Shown piece by piece: positions 25,769 through 35,664 of a DNA stretch of 64,000 nt. How positions within the stretch are numbered: position 1 is the stretch's first letter; each line of letters begins with the position of its first letter. The stretch lies in NCBI GenBank assembly GCA_018240285.1, contig JAFEGA010000004.1:62001-126000 (forward strand), written 5' to 3'. The translations under genes and the position numbers were made by a program. The DNA is from Pseudomonadota bacterium. GTDB lineage: Bacteria; Pseudomonadota; Gammaproteobacteria; Burkholderiales; Nitrosomonadaceae. The notes under the pieces were generated by a model, which ran no database searches, had not been told where the DNA came from, and worked only from the letters and a program-made list of their open reading frames with translations.

Positions 25769-26608
25769 TCACGAAGGCTGCGCACTGTCAGCGGAATTTA
25801 CTTTCCGGCTGAGTATCGATTCGGCCAGCATGAGATCTTGCACCTTGTCGACATCAATGCCGGCACGGGCATCATCCAACATGACAAGTCCGATGTTGAC
25901 GCCGGATTTTGCCGATACCGCGGCCAAGCCTTGTCGCGATGTCAGCAATCCGAACAGGTATAAAAATACCGTCTTGAACCCGAGCACTTTGCCGATTAAC
26001 CGCCACGGGCGTTTGCGTAAATCCTCGGCTTGCCGCCAGAACCGCACCAAGGCGCGTCCACGCTGATTGAATGCGTACAAGTTGCAACCGCGGAATCCGC
26101 CGTCGCGTAGACGGATGATGGTACGTTTGCAACCGGGAAACGCGGTCATGATCGCTTGTTCGCTGACAGCACCCACCGCGGCGTCGCACGGTGTTACCGC
26201 GGCGCGTTGTAAAAAATCGCGCACGATGGCGGGTGTAAGTAAAGCGTGATCGGCGGTGGTCAAGAGTACCGGTGTATCGAGCGGGATGTGATTGAGGCCG
26301 CTCTCCGCGCTGCGGCTGGGAGAATCCAAGTTCGGCAGCCAAGTGACTTGGCCGGATGCGATGCGCTGTTTTAATTCCGGACAATGATCGTGCAGCGATT
26401 CGGGCGGGCCGCACAAGATAATGGTGGAGACCAGATCGCAAGCCTGCAAGGTATCCAGCACGCGGATGATCATCGGAACGTTGGCAACGGGTGCGAAAGC
26501 CTTGCAGGCAGCGCCAGTATGCTGCGTGATCGGATCCTTGCCGGTGCGATCAGCAGCCAGAACCACGGCGGCGAATTGCTGCGCTGCTGGATTGAGTTCG
26601 CCGGTCAT
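25769..26608 (-). CDS. MobA-like NTP transferase domain protein
   Basis: The 279-residue protein has the layout of the NTP_transf_3/MobA-like fold: AAVVLAADRTGKDP in place of the usual G-rich nucleotide loop, CKAFAPVANVPMIIRVLDTL, and a DxD-type metal site in VLLTTADHALLTP. The tail has a hydrophobic stretch (FLYLFGLL). Members transfer NMP to a phosphorylated small molecule such as a sugar phosphate. The eroded loop means activity is uncertain. Its start overlaps the stop of the upstream acetyltransferase-like gene by four bases, so the two probably act together, perhaps preparing a CDP-alcohol or head group for the membrane enzymes downstream. Confidence 0.75.
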   Translation of the reverse strand: MTGELNPAAQQFAAVVLAADRTGKDPITQHTGAACKAFAPVANVPMIIRVLDTLQACDLVSTIILCGPPESLHDHCPELKQRIASGQVTWLPNLDSPSRSAESGLNHIPLDTPVLLTTADHALLTPAIVRDFLQRAAVTPCDAAVGAVSEQAIMTAFPGCKRTIIRLRDGGFRGCNLYAFNQRGRALVRFWRQAEDLRKRPWRLIGKVLGFKTVFLYLFGLLTSRQGLAAVSAKSGVNIGLVMLDDARAGIDVDKVQDLMLAESILSRKVNSADSAQPS

Positions 26609-27756
26609 AACGTTTTTCCATAAATACGGTAGCGCTTGTATTGTTCGCTGCCGATACTGTCGAGAATGCCACGCATCGCAACGTTATCTTCCAATATCCA
26701 AGACAATTCGACTTCCTTGACGCCATGCCGGATACCGATCTGGCGTGGGGTGTCGATAACCAGGCAGGCCAAAGCCAAACCGATCGGCGTGCTGTGATAT
26801 TTTTTGCGCACGCCCATTAGCGGGATACGGCCGGTGCGGATTTGATGATTTCTGGCTTTCTTGATCAGTTTGAGCCAGCCGAACGGAAACAAGCTGCCGT
26901 TGAGTTCGATCAGGATTTCGTTAAGATTGGGCAATCCGACCATGAAGGCCGCCGGTTCACCGTTGACTTCCGCGATTTGAATGTATTCATCGGGCAGGAG
27001 TAGGCGCAAACTGCTGCCCAGTTCGGCAAATTCTTCCCGCGTAAACGGAATGAAGCCCCAATTTTCCGACCAGGCATCGTTAAAAATATCGCGCAAGATT
27101 TCCATTTCCTGATCGAACTGATCGCGTTTCAGGGTGCGCATGGTGATTTGCGGTGAAAACCGCTTGATCACAGCCTGCATGACGCGCGGTATTTCGAATT
27201 CAACGCTGATTTTATAGGCCAGCAGATCCTTCGCCGGAAGATAACCGTGCGCTTCGAGCAAACGGCTGTACCAAGGCGCGGAATGCGGCATCATGACCAC
27301 CGGCGGTGTGTCGAATCCTTCAACCAGAATCCCGCATTCCTGATTGATCGACAGATTGAACGGGCCGCTGACGCGGCGAATCCCGCGCGCAGCGAGCCAG
27401 GCTTCCGCATGTAACAAAAGTGCGGCAAATACTTCTGCATCGTCGATACATTCCAGCAGGCCGAAATGTCCGCTGTCGGCGCCGTGGTGTTCCTGATGCA
27501 AGGAATCGATTTGCGCGCTGATCCGTCCCACCGGTTCGCCGTTTTGAAAGGCAACCCACGCTTGCCACTCACCGTGCTTGAAATAGGGATTGAAGCGGGA
27601 GAAATGAAAACGCCGCTCCAGCCGTAACGGCGGCACCCACATTGGATCGTTCGCATACACGCGCCACGGTACGCCGATAAACTTGCCCATATCGCGATAC
27701 GACATGACCGGGCGCACCGTTACCCTGGAATTGACCGGTTTATCGAGTTGAGTCAT
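26605..27756 (-). CDS. GNAT-like acyltransferase family protein
   Basis: The 383-residue protein seems to have two GNAT-like halves. The N-terminal half has WVPPLRLERRFHFSRFNPYF, WVAFQNGEPVGRISAQID and HFGLLECIDD. The C-terminal half has FNDAWSENWGFIPFTREEF, YIQIAEVNGEPAAFMVGLPN and VELSWILEDN. Such proteins are conserved but uncharacterised. It heads the minus-strand lipid run and overlaps the next gene by four bases (ATGA). A role in acylating a lipid precursor or head group is inference only. Confidence 0.7.
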   Translation of the reverse strand: MTQLDKPVNSRVTVRPVMSYRDMGKFIGVPWRVYANDPMWVPPLRLERRFHFSRFNPYFKHGEWQAWVAFQNGEPVGRISAQIDSLHQEHHGADSGHFGLLECIDDAEVFAALLLHAEAWLAARGIRRVSGPFNLSINQECGILVEGFDTPPVVMMPHSAPWYSRLLEAHGYLPAKDLLAYKISVEFEIPRVMQAVIKRFSPQITMRTLKRDQFDQEMEILRDIFNDAWSENWGFIPFTREEFAELGSSLRLLLPDEYIQIAEVNGEPAAFMVGLPNLNEILIELNGSLFPFGWLKLIKKARNHQIRTGRIPLMGVRKKYHSTPIGLALACLVIDTPRQIGIRHGVKEVELSWILEDNVAMRGILDSIGSEQYKRYRIYGKTL

Positions 27757-27851
27757 GGCAAGTAAGCGATGTCAGTTTAATGATAAGCGGGTGAAAAGAA
27801 GTTATAAATTGATGCTGATTGACTGTTCCGATCAGTTCTGCGGAGAGCTTC

Positions 27852-28301
27852 CTAAAATTCGGTGTGTTTCATTAAATTCGCGACTAATTGATTAAAAACT
27901 ACTTTGGGATCAGGTTCGTTGGCAGTATTTTGCTCAGCTGCGGCGATCTTTTCATCGGTAAGGGTGCGGCAGAAGTCGCGGAAATTATTCCAATCGGTAT
28001 TGTACTGGAGCAAATTTTTTTGCGGAATGAAAACGCGCAGCACTTCAAAATTTTGATACATTTCCGGTAACCGGGCAGTGAGGTAATGGTTAATGTTTGC
28101 CGGCCAGCGTTTGTGCTGCGGATACATATCGGCCAATTCCGTTTCGATGGTATAGCGGAAATTTTCGATGGCCATGGCGCGGCGCTTGCGGTTGACGATA
28201 TCGACCATAATGGCCACCACCCCGAGCAGGCCGAATAAAACGAATGGCCATAATGGCACAGTTCCAAAATATGACGCGATTTGAGCTAAGCTTTCGTCCA
28301 A
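27852..28301 (-). CDS. Single-span membrane protein of unknown function
   Basis: The 149-residue protein has one N-terminal transmembrane helix (LWPFVLFGLLGVVAIMVDIV). A basic patch (NRKRRAM) indicating a cytoplasmic body follows, then a soluble domain of about 100 residues with TELADMYPQHKRWPANIN and FRDFCRTLTDEKIAAAE. I do not recognise the family. It lies 95 bp upstream of the acetyltransferase-like gene on the same strand but is probably separately expressed. Confidence 0.65.
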   Translation of the reverse strand: MDESLAQIASYFGTVPLWPFVLFGLLGVVAIMVDIVNRKRRAMAIENFRYTIETELADMYPQHKRWPANINHYLTARLPEMYQNFEVLRVFIPQKNLLQYNTDWNNFRDFCRTLTDEKIAAAEQNTANEPDPKVVFNQLVANLMKHTEF

Positions 28302-28743
28302 GATGTTCTCAGTTAATGTGTGTTAAAAAAATTGATAGGTTCCGGTATTAAGAACCTCTACCAAGAATGCTGCTGAAGCAAGTAGTCATTTTTCTTGTGA
28401 TTTATTCCGTCATTATCACATGCTTACTTGCTTCTGAAGACGCTACCAAGGCTCGTATCTTGCCATAGTAATATGCATGGATCAATATGATTGCCTTGCG
28501 CCGCTGGCACCGGAAATTAGCCACCGGGGAGCGCGGAATTTTTTCCGGAAAAATGCAATTTATCGTATGCAATCGATGATCAAAGCGGTTTTTTGAGTAC
28601 TTGCCTCCGGTTTTCAACAGGAGTGATCATGGTCATTACTAAATTTGCATTGACCTGATACTGCTAATTGCGTTATTTTTGTCTGTTTTTTTATGACAGA
28701 ACCACTTATTATTCCAATTAGTTTCTTGTCGGCATGAGCGTCT
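28302..28743. other. 442-bp divergent intergenic region, no gene seen
   Basis: This AT-rich region separates the minus-strand lipid block from the plus-strand xseB operon, so promoters for both probably lie here. Only short frames without good ribosome sites are present on either strand. I could not place a convincing -35/-10 pair or a terminator. Confidence 0.5.
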
Positions 28744-28998
28744 ATGACCAAATCATCTAAACAAGCTGCGCCGCCGCAACCGGAGAGCTTTGAAGCGGCG
28801 TCGGCTGAACTGGAGAAAATCGTGGCTGCCATGGAAGCCGGGCAGATGTCGTTGGAAGCTTCTCTTGCGGCTTATCAACGTGGAGCGGAGTTGTTGCAAT
28901 ATTGTCAGAATAAATTGCAGGGTGCGCAGCAGCAGGTGCGCGTGCTGGAAGCCGGAATGTTAAAAAACTTCACAAGATCGGATAGTGATGAGCGTTGA
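28744..28998 (+). CDS. xseB: Exodeoxyribonuclease VII small subunit
   Basis: XseB joins XseA to form exonuclease VII, which degrades single-stranded DNA. The 84-residue protein has the family motif SFEAASAELEKIVAAMEAG, then LEASLAAYQRGAELLQYCQ and a C-terminal helix QQQVRVLE, all helical. Its end overlaps the ispA start by 11 bases, and xseB-ispA-dxs is a widespread order, so this is the first gene of that operon. Confidence 0.95.
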   Translation: MTKSSKQAAPPQPESFEAASAELEKIVAAMEAGQMSLEASLAAYQRGAELLQYCQNKLQGAQQQVRVLEAGMLKNFTRSDSDER

Positions 28999-29881
28999 TT
29001 TTCAAAGTTGGGCAAGCGGTTGTCAGGCACGCATTGAAAAGTTTCTGGATGCGCGCTTACCCGCCAGCGATTGCGTTCCGGTGCGGTTGCATAAGGCCAT
29101 GCGCTATTCCGTGCTGGGTGGCGGCAAGCGGGTGCGTCCGCTGTTATCGTTTGCGGCCGGTGAACTTGCAGGCGCGGATGTCGAACGCGTAACCGTTGCC
29201 GCGGCAGCGGTGGAGCTGATTCATGCCTATTCGTTAGTACACGATGATTTGCCGTGCATGGACGACGATGTTTTGCGGCGCGGCAAACCAACCTGCCATG
29301 TCGAGTTTGACGAAGCGACCGCATTGCTGACCGGCGACAGCTTGCAAACGCTGGCATTTGAGTTATTGGCGGAAAAGCGCTTGGCGGATACCCCGGAAAC
29401 CCAATTGGAGATGATTGCGCAATTGGCGCTAGCTTCCGGTTCGCGCGGTATGGCGGGAGGCCAGGCATTCGATCTGGACAGCGTTGGGAAAACGTTGACT
29501 CTGCCGGAACTTGAATTCATGCATATCCACAAAACCGGCGCGTTAATTCGCGCCGCCGTGATGTTGGGCGCCCGTTGCAGTAGCCGTTTGGATAAAGCGC
29601 AATTGGATAAGCTGGATCACTTTGCCAAATGTGTCGGTCTGGCGTTTCAGGTAGTGGACGATTTGCTGGATACCGAGGCGACCACAGCCACATTGGGCAA
29701 AACCGCTGGTAAGGATGCGGAAAACAATAAACCGACGTATGTCAGCATTCTGGGCATCAGTCAGGCGCGCGAGCTGGCGGAAAAATTACAGCACGACGCC
29801 GATCAAGCGCTGGACGGTTTTGGCGAAGATGCGGCAAGATTGCGTCAAGTGACCGATTTTATAATTAAACGTAAATTCTAA
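28988..29881 (+). CDS. ispA: Farnesyl diphosphate synthase (short-chain polyprenyl synthase)
   Basis: IspA condenses dimethylallyl and isopentenyl diphosphate to geranyl and farnesyl diphosphate for quinone and undecaprenyl synthesis. The 297-residue protein has the first aspartate-rich motif in VHDDLPCMDDDVLRRGKPT, the second in AFQVVDDLLDTEA, GGGKRVRPLL near residue 45 and GKTAGKDAENNKPTYVS. An in-frame GTG at 28985 directly precedes the ATG used. The 11-base overlap with xseB and the 36-bp gap to dxs support one operon supplying isoprenoids. Confidence 0.96.
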   Translation: MSVDFQSWASGCQARIEKFLDARLPASDCVPVRLHKAMRYSVLGGGKRVRPLLSFAAGELAGADVERVTVAAAAVELIHAYSLVHDDLPCMDDDVLRRGKPTCHVEFDEATALLTGDSLQTLAFELLAEKRLADTPETQLEMIAQLALASGSRGMAGGQAFDLDSVGKTLTLPELEFMHIHKTGALIRAAVMLGARCSSRLDKAQLDKLDHFAKCVGLAFQVVDDLLDTEATTATLGKTAGKDAENNKPTYVSILGISQARELAEKLQHDADQALDGFGEDAARLRQVTDFIIKRKF

Positions 29882-29917
29882 GTTTTTTCTTCTTTATTTT
29901 TTATTTTCAGGTTCTGA

Positions 29918-31762
29918 ATGTATCCACTGCTAGATACCATCAATTCACCCGCTCAGTTACGCGAACTGGAACAAAAGAAACTACCGCAATTTGCCAAGGA
30001 ATTACGTGATTTTCTCGTTGAATCGGTAGCAAAAACCGGTGGACATTTATCTTCCAATCTGGGCACGGTCGAGCTGACGATCGCGCTGCATTACGTATTC
30101 AATACGCCGCACGATCAGCTGGTCTGGGACGTGGGGCACCAAACGTACGCCCATAAGATTCTGACCGGACGGCGCGAGGGTATGAGTAAGCTGCGCATGC
30201 ACGGCGGCATTGCCGGATTCCCGCGCCGCGACGAGAGTGAATACGATGCCTTCGGCACCGCGCATTCCAGCACTTCGATTAGCGCCGCATTGGGTATGGC
30301 GGTTGCTGCACGCTTGAATCATACCGACCGGCGTGCCATCGCCATCATTGGTGACGGCGCCATGAGCGCTGGGATGGCGTTTGAGGCCTTGAACAACGCC
30401 GGTGTAATGGATGCTAACTTGCTTGTCATTTTGAACGACAACGATATGTCGATATCCCCGCCGGTCGGTGCGTTGAACAATTATCTGGCCAAATTGATGT
30501 CCGGACGGTTCTACGCGACGGCGCGGCGTGCCGGCGAAAAAGTGCTGGGCGTCGTTCCACCGGTGCTGGAATTGGCCAAGCGCGCTGAAGAACATGTCAA
30601 AGGCATGGTGACGCCGGGTACTTTATTTGAAGAGTTCGGATTTAATTATATCGGTCCGATTGACGGTCATGACTTGGATGTTCTGATTACTACGCTGAAC
30701 AACATCAAACAACTGGACGGCCCGCAATTTCTCCATGTGGTGACCCGCAAAGGCGCCGGTTACAAAGTGGCTGAGGAAGATCCGATTTTGTACCACGGCG
30801 TGGGCAAGTTCGACCCGAAGAAGGGAATTGTCGCCAAGCCGAACGGAAAACCCGCTTATACGCAAATTTTCGGTGACTGGCTGTGCGATATGGCGGCACA
30901 GGATTCCCGTTTGATCGGCGTGACTCCGGCGATGCGCGAAGGCTCAGGGCTGGTGCGTTTTTCCCAGGAATACCCGGAGCGCTATTTTGATGTTGGCATT
31001 GCCGAACAGCATGCGGTCACTTTTGCAGCAGGCGCAGCCTGCGACGGTTTAAAACCGGTCGTGGCGATTTATTCCACCTTTCTGCAGCGTGCCTACGATC
31101 AATTGATTCACGATGTCGCCATCCAGAATCTACCAGTGGTTTTCGCGATTGACCGGGCTGGCTTGGTTGGCGCGGATGGACCGACGCACGCGGGGAGTTT
31201 TGATTTATCGTACTTGCGCTGTATTCCCAATATGACGGTGATGGCGCCGGCGGATGAAAATGAGTGCCGGCAGATGTTGTATACTGCTTTTAAACTCGAT
31301 ACGCCGACAGCAGTTCGTTATCCGCGCGGAACTGGCCCAGGTGTGAAAGTGAAAAAGGACATGCAAGCATTGCCGGTAGGCCGGGGTGAAATTCGGCGGC
31401 AAGGGGAAAAGGTAGCGTTTCTGGCATTTGGCAGCATGCTGGCGCCGTGTTTGAGTGCCGCGGAAGAATTGAATGCAACGGTCGCCAATATGCGTTTTAT
31501 CAAACCGCTGGATGACGATTTGGTTGCATCGTTGGCCGCCAGTCACGATTTGCTGGTGACCGTGGAAGAAAACACCGTATTGGGCGGAGCAGGCGGTGCG
31601 GTAACCGAATCGCTCAACAGTCAGCGGATTGATGTCAAAGTGTTGCAACTGGGTTTGCCGGATGTTTTCATCGATCAAGGCGATCATGCGCAAATGCTGG
31701 CGGATTGCGGGTTGGACAAAGACGGAATTATTAAATCAGTGCGAGCAATTTTACCTGTGTAA
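29918..31762 (+). CDS. dxs: 1-deoxy-D-xylulose-5-phosphate synthase
   Basis: Dxs condenses pyruvate and glyceraldehyde 3-phosphate with thiamine diphosphate, the first step of the MEP isoprenoid route. The 614 residues fit. Markers are [14 protein letters not shown], the TPP motif [33 protein letters not shown], the transketolase motif [20 protein letters not shown] and [14 protein letters not shown]. It follows ispA and precedes folE2. Confidence 0.98.
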   Translation: MYPLLDTINSPAQLRELEQKKLPQFAKELRDFLVESVAKTGGHLSSNLGTVELTIALHYVFNTPHDQLVWDVGHQTYAHKILTGRREGMSKLRMHGGIAGFPRRDESEYDAFGTAHSSTSISAALGMAVAARLNHTDRRAIAIIGDGAMSAGMAFEALNNAGVMDANLLVILNDNDMSISPPVGALNNYLAKLMSGRFYATARRAGEKVLGVVPPVLELAKRAEEHVKGMVTPGTLFEEFGFNYIGPIDGHDLDVLITTLNNIKQLDGPQFLHVVTRKGAGYKVAEEDPILYHGVGKFDPKKGIVAKPNGKPAYTQIFGDWLCDMAAQDSRLIGVTPAMREGSGLVRFSQEYPERYFDVGIAEQHAVTFAAGAACDGLKPVVAIYSTFLQRAYDQLIHDVAIQNLPVVFAIDRAGLVGADGPTHAGSFDLSYLRCIPNMTVMAPADENECRQMLYTAFKLDTPTAVRYPRGTGPGVKVKKDMQALPVGRGEIRRQGEKVAFLAFGSMLAPCLSAAEELNATVANMRFIKPLDDDLVASLAASHDLLVTVEENTVLGGAGGAVTESLNSQRIDVKVLQLGLPDVFIDQGDHAQMLADCGLDKDGIIKSVRAILPV

Positions 31763-31770
31763 CTTTCCTG

Positions 31771-31800
31771 GAATTAATCGATCTATCGATTATTTAATTC
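31771..31800. repeat. AT-rich imperfect inverted repeat after dxs
   Basis: GAATTAATCGAT (31771-31782) pairs imperfectly with ATCGATTATTTAATTC (31785-31800), directly after the dxs stop. It may slow or end transcription before folE2, or act as an operator. There is no GC-rich stem, so the terminator reading is weak. Confidence 0.35.
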
Positions 31801-31842
31801 AAAGTTGCCAGCAACGAGTTCCTCAGCGCACAGGAGATAAAC

Positions 31843-32664
31843 ATGAATAAACAGGTAGATTTGCCGATTGCCGATGTGCAAAGTTCACTCGATACCCGGC
31901 GTATTGCCATCGACCGGGTGGGAATCAAAGCCATCCGCCATCCGGTGGTTGTGGCGGACAAAAGCGACGGCGTGCAGCACACCATCGCGGTTTTCAATAT
32001 GTACGTGAATTTGCCGCACAACTTCAAAGGCACGCACATGTCGCGTTTCGTGGAAATCCTCAACAGCCATGAACGCGAAATTTCCGTCGAATCGTTCCAG
32101 ATCATCTTGCGGGAAATGATCCAGAAACTGGAAACGGATTCCGGTCATATCGAAATGACCTTCCCTTATTTCATCAATAAATCCGCGCCGGTCTCGCAAG
32201 TCAAAAGCTTGCTCGACTATGAAGTGACCTTCATCGGCGAGATCAAAAACAATGAATATCTGTTCACGATGAAAGTCGTCGTTCCGGTTACCAGTTTGTG
32301 TCCTTGTTCCAAGAAAATTTCCGATTACGGTGCGCATAACCAGCGTTCGCATGTGACGATCTCCGTGCGCACCAACAGTTTTGTGTGGATCGAGGATGTT
32401 ATCCGGATTGCCGAGACGAATGCTTCCTGCGAGCTCTACGGTTTGCTCAAGCGGCCGGATGAAAAGTATGTCACCGAGCGCGCCTACGACAATCCCAAAT
32501 TTGTCGAGGACATCGTCCGGGACATCGCCGAGACGCTCAATCACGATGATCGCATCGACGCTTATGTGGTTGAATCGGAAAACTTCGAATCGATCCATAA
32601 CCATTCGGCTTATGCGTTGATCAAGAATGACAAAACCCGATCTTCGGGAATATCGCTGGAGTAG
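31843..32664 (+). CDS. folE2: GTP cyclohydrolase FolE2 (type IB)
   Basis: FolE2 opens GTP to 7,8-dihydroneopterin triphosphate, the first step of folate synthesis, and is the metal-flexible alternative to zinc FolE. The 273-residue protein has [20 protein letters not shown] near the start, [20 protein letters not shown], the metal-site Cys region [20 protein letters not shown] and [11 protein letters not shown] near the end. CAGGAG lies about eight bases upstream of the ATG. In many bacteria FolE2 is induced on zinc shortage; no Zur-like box was identified here. Confidence 0.97.
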   Translation: MNKQVDLPIADVQSSLDTRRIAIDRVGIKAIRHPVVVADKSDGVQHTIAVFNMYVNLPHNFKGTHMSRFVEILNSHEREISVESFQIILREMIQKLETDSGHIEMTFPYFINKSAPVSQVKSLLDYEVTFIGEIKNNEYLFTMKVVVPVTSLCPCSKKISDYGAHNQRSHVTISVRTNSFVWIEDVIRIAETNASCELYGLLKRPDEKYVTERAYDNPKFVEDIVRDIAETLNHDDRIDAYVVESENFESIHNHSAYALIKNDKTRSSGISLE

Positions 32665-32785
32665 GTCAAAGCTTTCGGAATTTCCTTACCGGTTGCCGTC
32701 TCAGATAACCGGATAACCGGGAAAACAATCTAAACTCCTTCCGGCAACGTCCTGGCTAACACTTGATTAACTCAGGAGGCGCGTC

Positions 32786-33910
32786 ATGTCCCACACCATC
32801 ATTCAAGATCGCGCCGCCGGTGCCATCATGGGTGCTTTCATCGGCGATGCTTTGGCGCTCGGCCCCCATTGGTATTACGATCTCGCCGAAATGCGGCGCG
32901 ATTACGGCGAATGGATTACCACCTACACCGATCCCAAACCGGGACGTTACCACAGCGGACGAAAAGCCGGGCAACTGTCGCAGGCTGGCATTATTCTAGC
33001 CCTGATGCTGCGTTCTCTCGTTGAACGCGGTCAATACGACGAAGCCGATTTTTGCCGGCGGCTGGACGAAGAGCTTTTTCCGTTACTCGATGGTACGCCC
33101 ATGAACGGCCCGGGCGGTTACACCAGCCAATCGATTCGTCATGCCTGGCGTTGCCGGGTGGAGCAAAAACTGCCGTGGGGAAAAACCGGAGGACACGCGG
33201 ACACCACCGAAGCCATCGAACGCACGCTGGCCATCGCCGTCCGGTATGCTTTTCAGCCAACAGAACTCGCTATCAATGTGGCGAACAATACCCGACTGAC
33301 GCAAATCGACGATACGGTGATTTCCATGACGGTGGCCTATGACGCCGTATTAGGCATGCTGGTGCAAGGACATGCATTGGATGCGGCGCTATCCGGGAAA
33401 TTGATGCGATTGGTGAAGACCGGGAAACTGCCTTTTCATGCCGTCACCTTCGACGATATGCAACCACCGCGTCCGGGCGACCCCGATCCGCCGCGCGCCG
33501 GACGGTTTGCGTCACCGGATGCGTTGCTGACGCCGTCTTACATGGTGCAAGCCGCTGCGGATACGGCTATCCGAATCGAACCGGCGTGGAAGGTATCCAT
33601 CGTGTACGGTATGCCCTGCGCTATTTATCATCAACTTCCCGCCGCCTACTATCTCGCTGCCCGCTTTCGCAACGATTTTGAATCGGCGGTATTGCATGCC
33701 GTCAACGGTGGCGGGCAGAACCTGGCGCGCGCCATTCTGACCGGCGCGCTGACCGGTGCGCAAGTGGGATTGTCCAACATCCCGCAACGCTTTCTCGACG
33801 GACTGGAAGATGCGGAAATACTCGTGAATCTGGCTAAAAGCCTTGCTGCTCAGGTTGTGGATACAGCGATGCCAGCGGATGGTGAAAGTGGTGAAATTAG
33901 TGCGAACTAG
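32786..33910 (+). CDS. ADP-ribosylglycohydrolase (DraG/ARH) family protein
   Basis: The 374-residue protein opens with the family start DRAAGAIMGAFIGDALALGP and keeps the AGQLSQAG element, GGHADTTEAIERT and TQIDDTVISMTVAYDAV. The expected early SDDT metal motif is not seen where it would lie, so it may be a divergent or altered-specificity member. ADP-ribosylglycohydrolases remove ADP-ribose from proteins or nucleic acid; the target is unknown. AGGAGG before the ATG is a strong ribosome site. It ends four bases inside the convergent methyltransferase gene. Confidence 0.85.
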   Translation: MSHTIIQDRAAGAIMGAFIGDALALGPHWYYDLAEMRRDYGEWITTYTDPKPGRYHSGRKAGQLSQAGIILALMLRSLVERGQYDEADFCRRLDEELFPLLDGTPMNGPGGYTSQSIRHAWRCRVEQKLPWGKTGGHADTTEAIERTLAIAVRYAFQPTELAINVANNTRLTQIDDTVISMTVAYDAVLGMLVQGHALDAALSGKLMRLVKTGKLPFHAVTFDDMQPPRPGDPDPPRAGRFASPDALLTPSYMVQAAADTAIRIEPAWKVSIVYGMPCAIYHQLPAAYYLAARFRNDFESAVLHAVNGGGQNLARAILTGALTGAQVGLSNIPQRFLDGLEDAEILVNLAKSLAAQVVDTAMPADGESGEISAN

Positions 33911-34941
33911 GGTTTGCGTCCGGTCACGAGGCTGTAATAACCGGAAGCCTTGTGGATTTCAACACCGGTAAAACCAATTTCCCGCAGCATGGCGGATAAT
34001 TCCTGCCCAGAGTATTGCTTTCCTTCCGTCCATCCCATCATCATCATGCCGAATGCAGCCGGGGCGAACGGTCCTGTTTTGTCGTCGTTGCACAACATCT
34101 CATGGATGATGATGCGCCCGCCACTGGCCAGCGAGTCAAAGCTTTTTGCTGTCAGAAAGTGGCATTTCTCCAGCGGCCAGTCATGATAAACATTGGAAAA
34201 GAAATGCAGATCGGCGGATGGCCAGTGATCGGACCAAAGGTTGGTGCCACAAGTTGAGATGCGATCTTGTAAGCCATATTCAGCGATGTAACCCTGCGCT
34301 ACTTCGCATACCTGAGGAAAATCCATGACAATCGCTTGCAGATTTGGCAAGCGCAAAGCCGCTCCAATCGAATGCGCGCCGGAACTGCCGCCGACATCCA
34401 GCATGATGCGGTGCTGCGAGAGATCCAAAACCCCCGGCCAAACCAGCGCCGATGCCATGCTCATACTGTGCATGCCGCTGGTGAAACGATGCAACAGTTC
34501 GATTTGTTCCTCGTGCGATTGATACAGATTGCCGCCGCCGTAAGTCTGCGGTGAGTCGGTCAGGATGGCTTTTTCCAGGCTTGTGAAGGAACAGACCTGA
34601 TAATTGTCGATCATCAGATCCCAGAGAAAACCGAAGTAATTCGGGCTCTTCTGCAGTAAATATTCTTCCGACACTGCGGTAAGCGCATAACGCTCTTGTT
34701 GCAGCGACAAAAAGCCCAGCGCGCAAGCGACGGTCAGAATCGCTTCCGCCGGGCGCGGCTTGATATTGAGCGCATCGCAAATCTCCGTCAAAGTGCGCGG
34801 ATTATCCGCTAGCAAGGCGAAAACCTTCAACCGGTGCGCCAGCAACAAGGCCGGATAACCATAAACCGCGAACACCACATCCCATAGCAGACGATCATCG
34901 GCTCGCGGCATCGGAACGTTGGAAAAGGCATTTTGTGTCAT
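33907..34941 (-). CDS. SAM-dependent O-methyltransferase (plant-type family 2)
   Basis: The frame reaches 34977, but AAAGGAG eight bases before the ATG at 34941 marks the start (344 aa). An N-terminal winged-helix dimerisation domain (ALLLAHRLKVFALLADNPRT, AILTVACALGFLSL) precedes a Rossmann SAM domain with MLDVGGSSGAHSIG. A likely catalytic His lies in FFSNVYHDWPLEKC and IIIHEMLCNDD follows. This architecture belongs to small-molecule O-methyltransferases acting on phenolic hydroxyls or similar groups. It is the last gene of the aromatic-oxidation cluster and could methylate a phenolic; the direct substrate is unknown. Confidence 0.88.
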   Translation of the reverse strand: MTQNAFSNVPMPRADDRLLWDVVFAVYGYPALLLAHRLKVFALLADNPRTLTEICDALNIKPRPAEAILTVACALGFLSLQQERYALTAVSEEYLLQKSPNYFGFLWDLMIDNYQVCSFTSLEKAILTDSPQTYGGGNLYQSHEEQIELLHRFTSGMHSMSMASALVWPGVLDLSQHRIMLDVGGSSGAHSIGAALRLPNLQAIVMDFPQVCEVAQGYIAEYGLQDRISTCGTNLWSDHWPSADLHFFSNVYHDWPLEKCHFLTAKSFDSLASGGRIIIHEMLCNDDKTGPFAPAAFGMMMMGWTEGKQYSGQELSAMLREIGFTGVEIHKASGYYSLVTGRKP

Positions 34942-35026
34942 CAGCTCTCCTTTGACCCTGACCGGTTTATGAAACAACCATCGCAGTTCGCAGTGTTAAA
35001 AGAATGTTTGGAAACGACCCACGTAT

Positions 35027-35518
35027 TCATGATTTTTCCGCCTCAACCAAACGTTTGATGTTTTGCACCGTCCTGTCCGCGCCGTCTTTGATGGCGACGC
35101 GAACCAATCCTTCGAAAGGCCGCATAATCGCCAGAATTTCCAGCAATTCAAAAGAAAATGTCAGCTTGGTGGATTGCGCCGGATTGATTTCCTGCAACTC
35201 GTAAGTGCAGCGGAATGGATCGGACACACCGACCAGCGTGATGCGCTGCCCCGGCTCAAAGGCTGAAATTTTGAACTTCGACTCCGAACGCCGTCCCTGG
35301 TCGACGCGCACCTGCCGCCCCTCGGTGCCAAGCCTGACCGGGCCGGGCGTCAACTGCTGCAGCTCTTTCACTTCCGGTGACCATTTCGGGTAATTGTCGA
35401 ATAAGCCTTCACCGAGGAAACGAAACAGCTCCGCCGCCGAGCAAGTCACGATCGTATTCGCCCGGCCGATAACCGGATCGGTCGAACCCAGATTGAGCAT
35501 GGAACCTAAATTGAACAT
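35027..35518 (-). CDS. SRPBCC (START-like) family protein
   Basis: The 163-residue product starts at ATG 35518, with AGAGGAT about nine bases upstream. A longer frame to 35578 lacks a site. The fold signature is a small polyketide-cyclase/SRPBCC domain: IVTCSAAELFRFLGEGLFDN, YPKWSPEVKELQQL, KFKISAFEPGQRITL, TKLTFSFELLEI. These proteins hold hydrophobic or aromatic ligands. Its place between the methyltransferase and the aldehyde dehydrogenase suggests handling of an aromatic intermediate, but no ligand can be read from the sequence. Confidence 0.75.
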   Translation of the reverse strand: MFNLGSMLNLGSTDPVIGRANTIVTCSAAELFRFLGEGLFDNYPKWSPEVKELQQLTPGPVRLGTEGRQVRVDQGRRSESKFKISAFEPGQRITLVGVSDPFRCTYELQEINPAQSTKLTFSFELLEILAIMRPFEGLVRVAIKDGADRTVQNIKRLVEAEKS

Positions 35519-35664
35519 ATCACTTAATCCTCTCTGGCTGATAGAACTTAATCTATCGGGGAAGTACCGTTCATGCAAAATAAATGAATATTTTAAAAAT
35601 TCCTATGAATGGAAAGATTTTACTGAAAGCGGTTGCTTCTTGACGTCTCTTTATCTGCATCTCA

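Noticed and set aside
28402..28832. Two minus-strand frames of about 70 codons upstream of xseB
   Set aside because: No ribosome sites, no conserved character, and one overlaps the xseB start.
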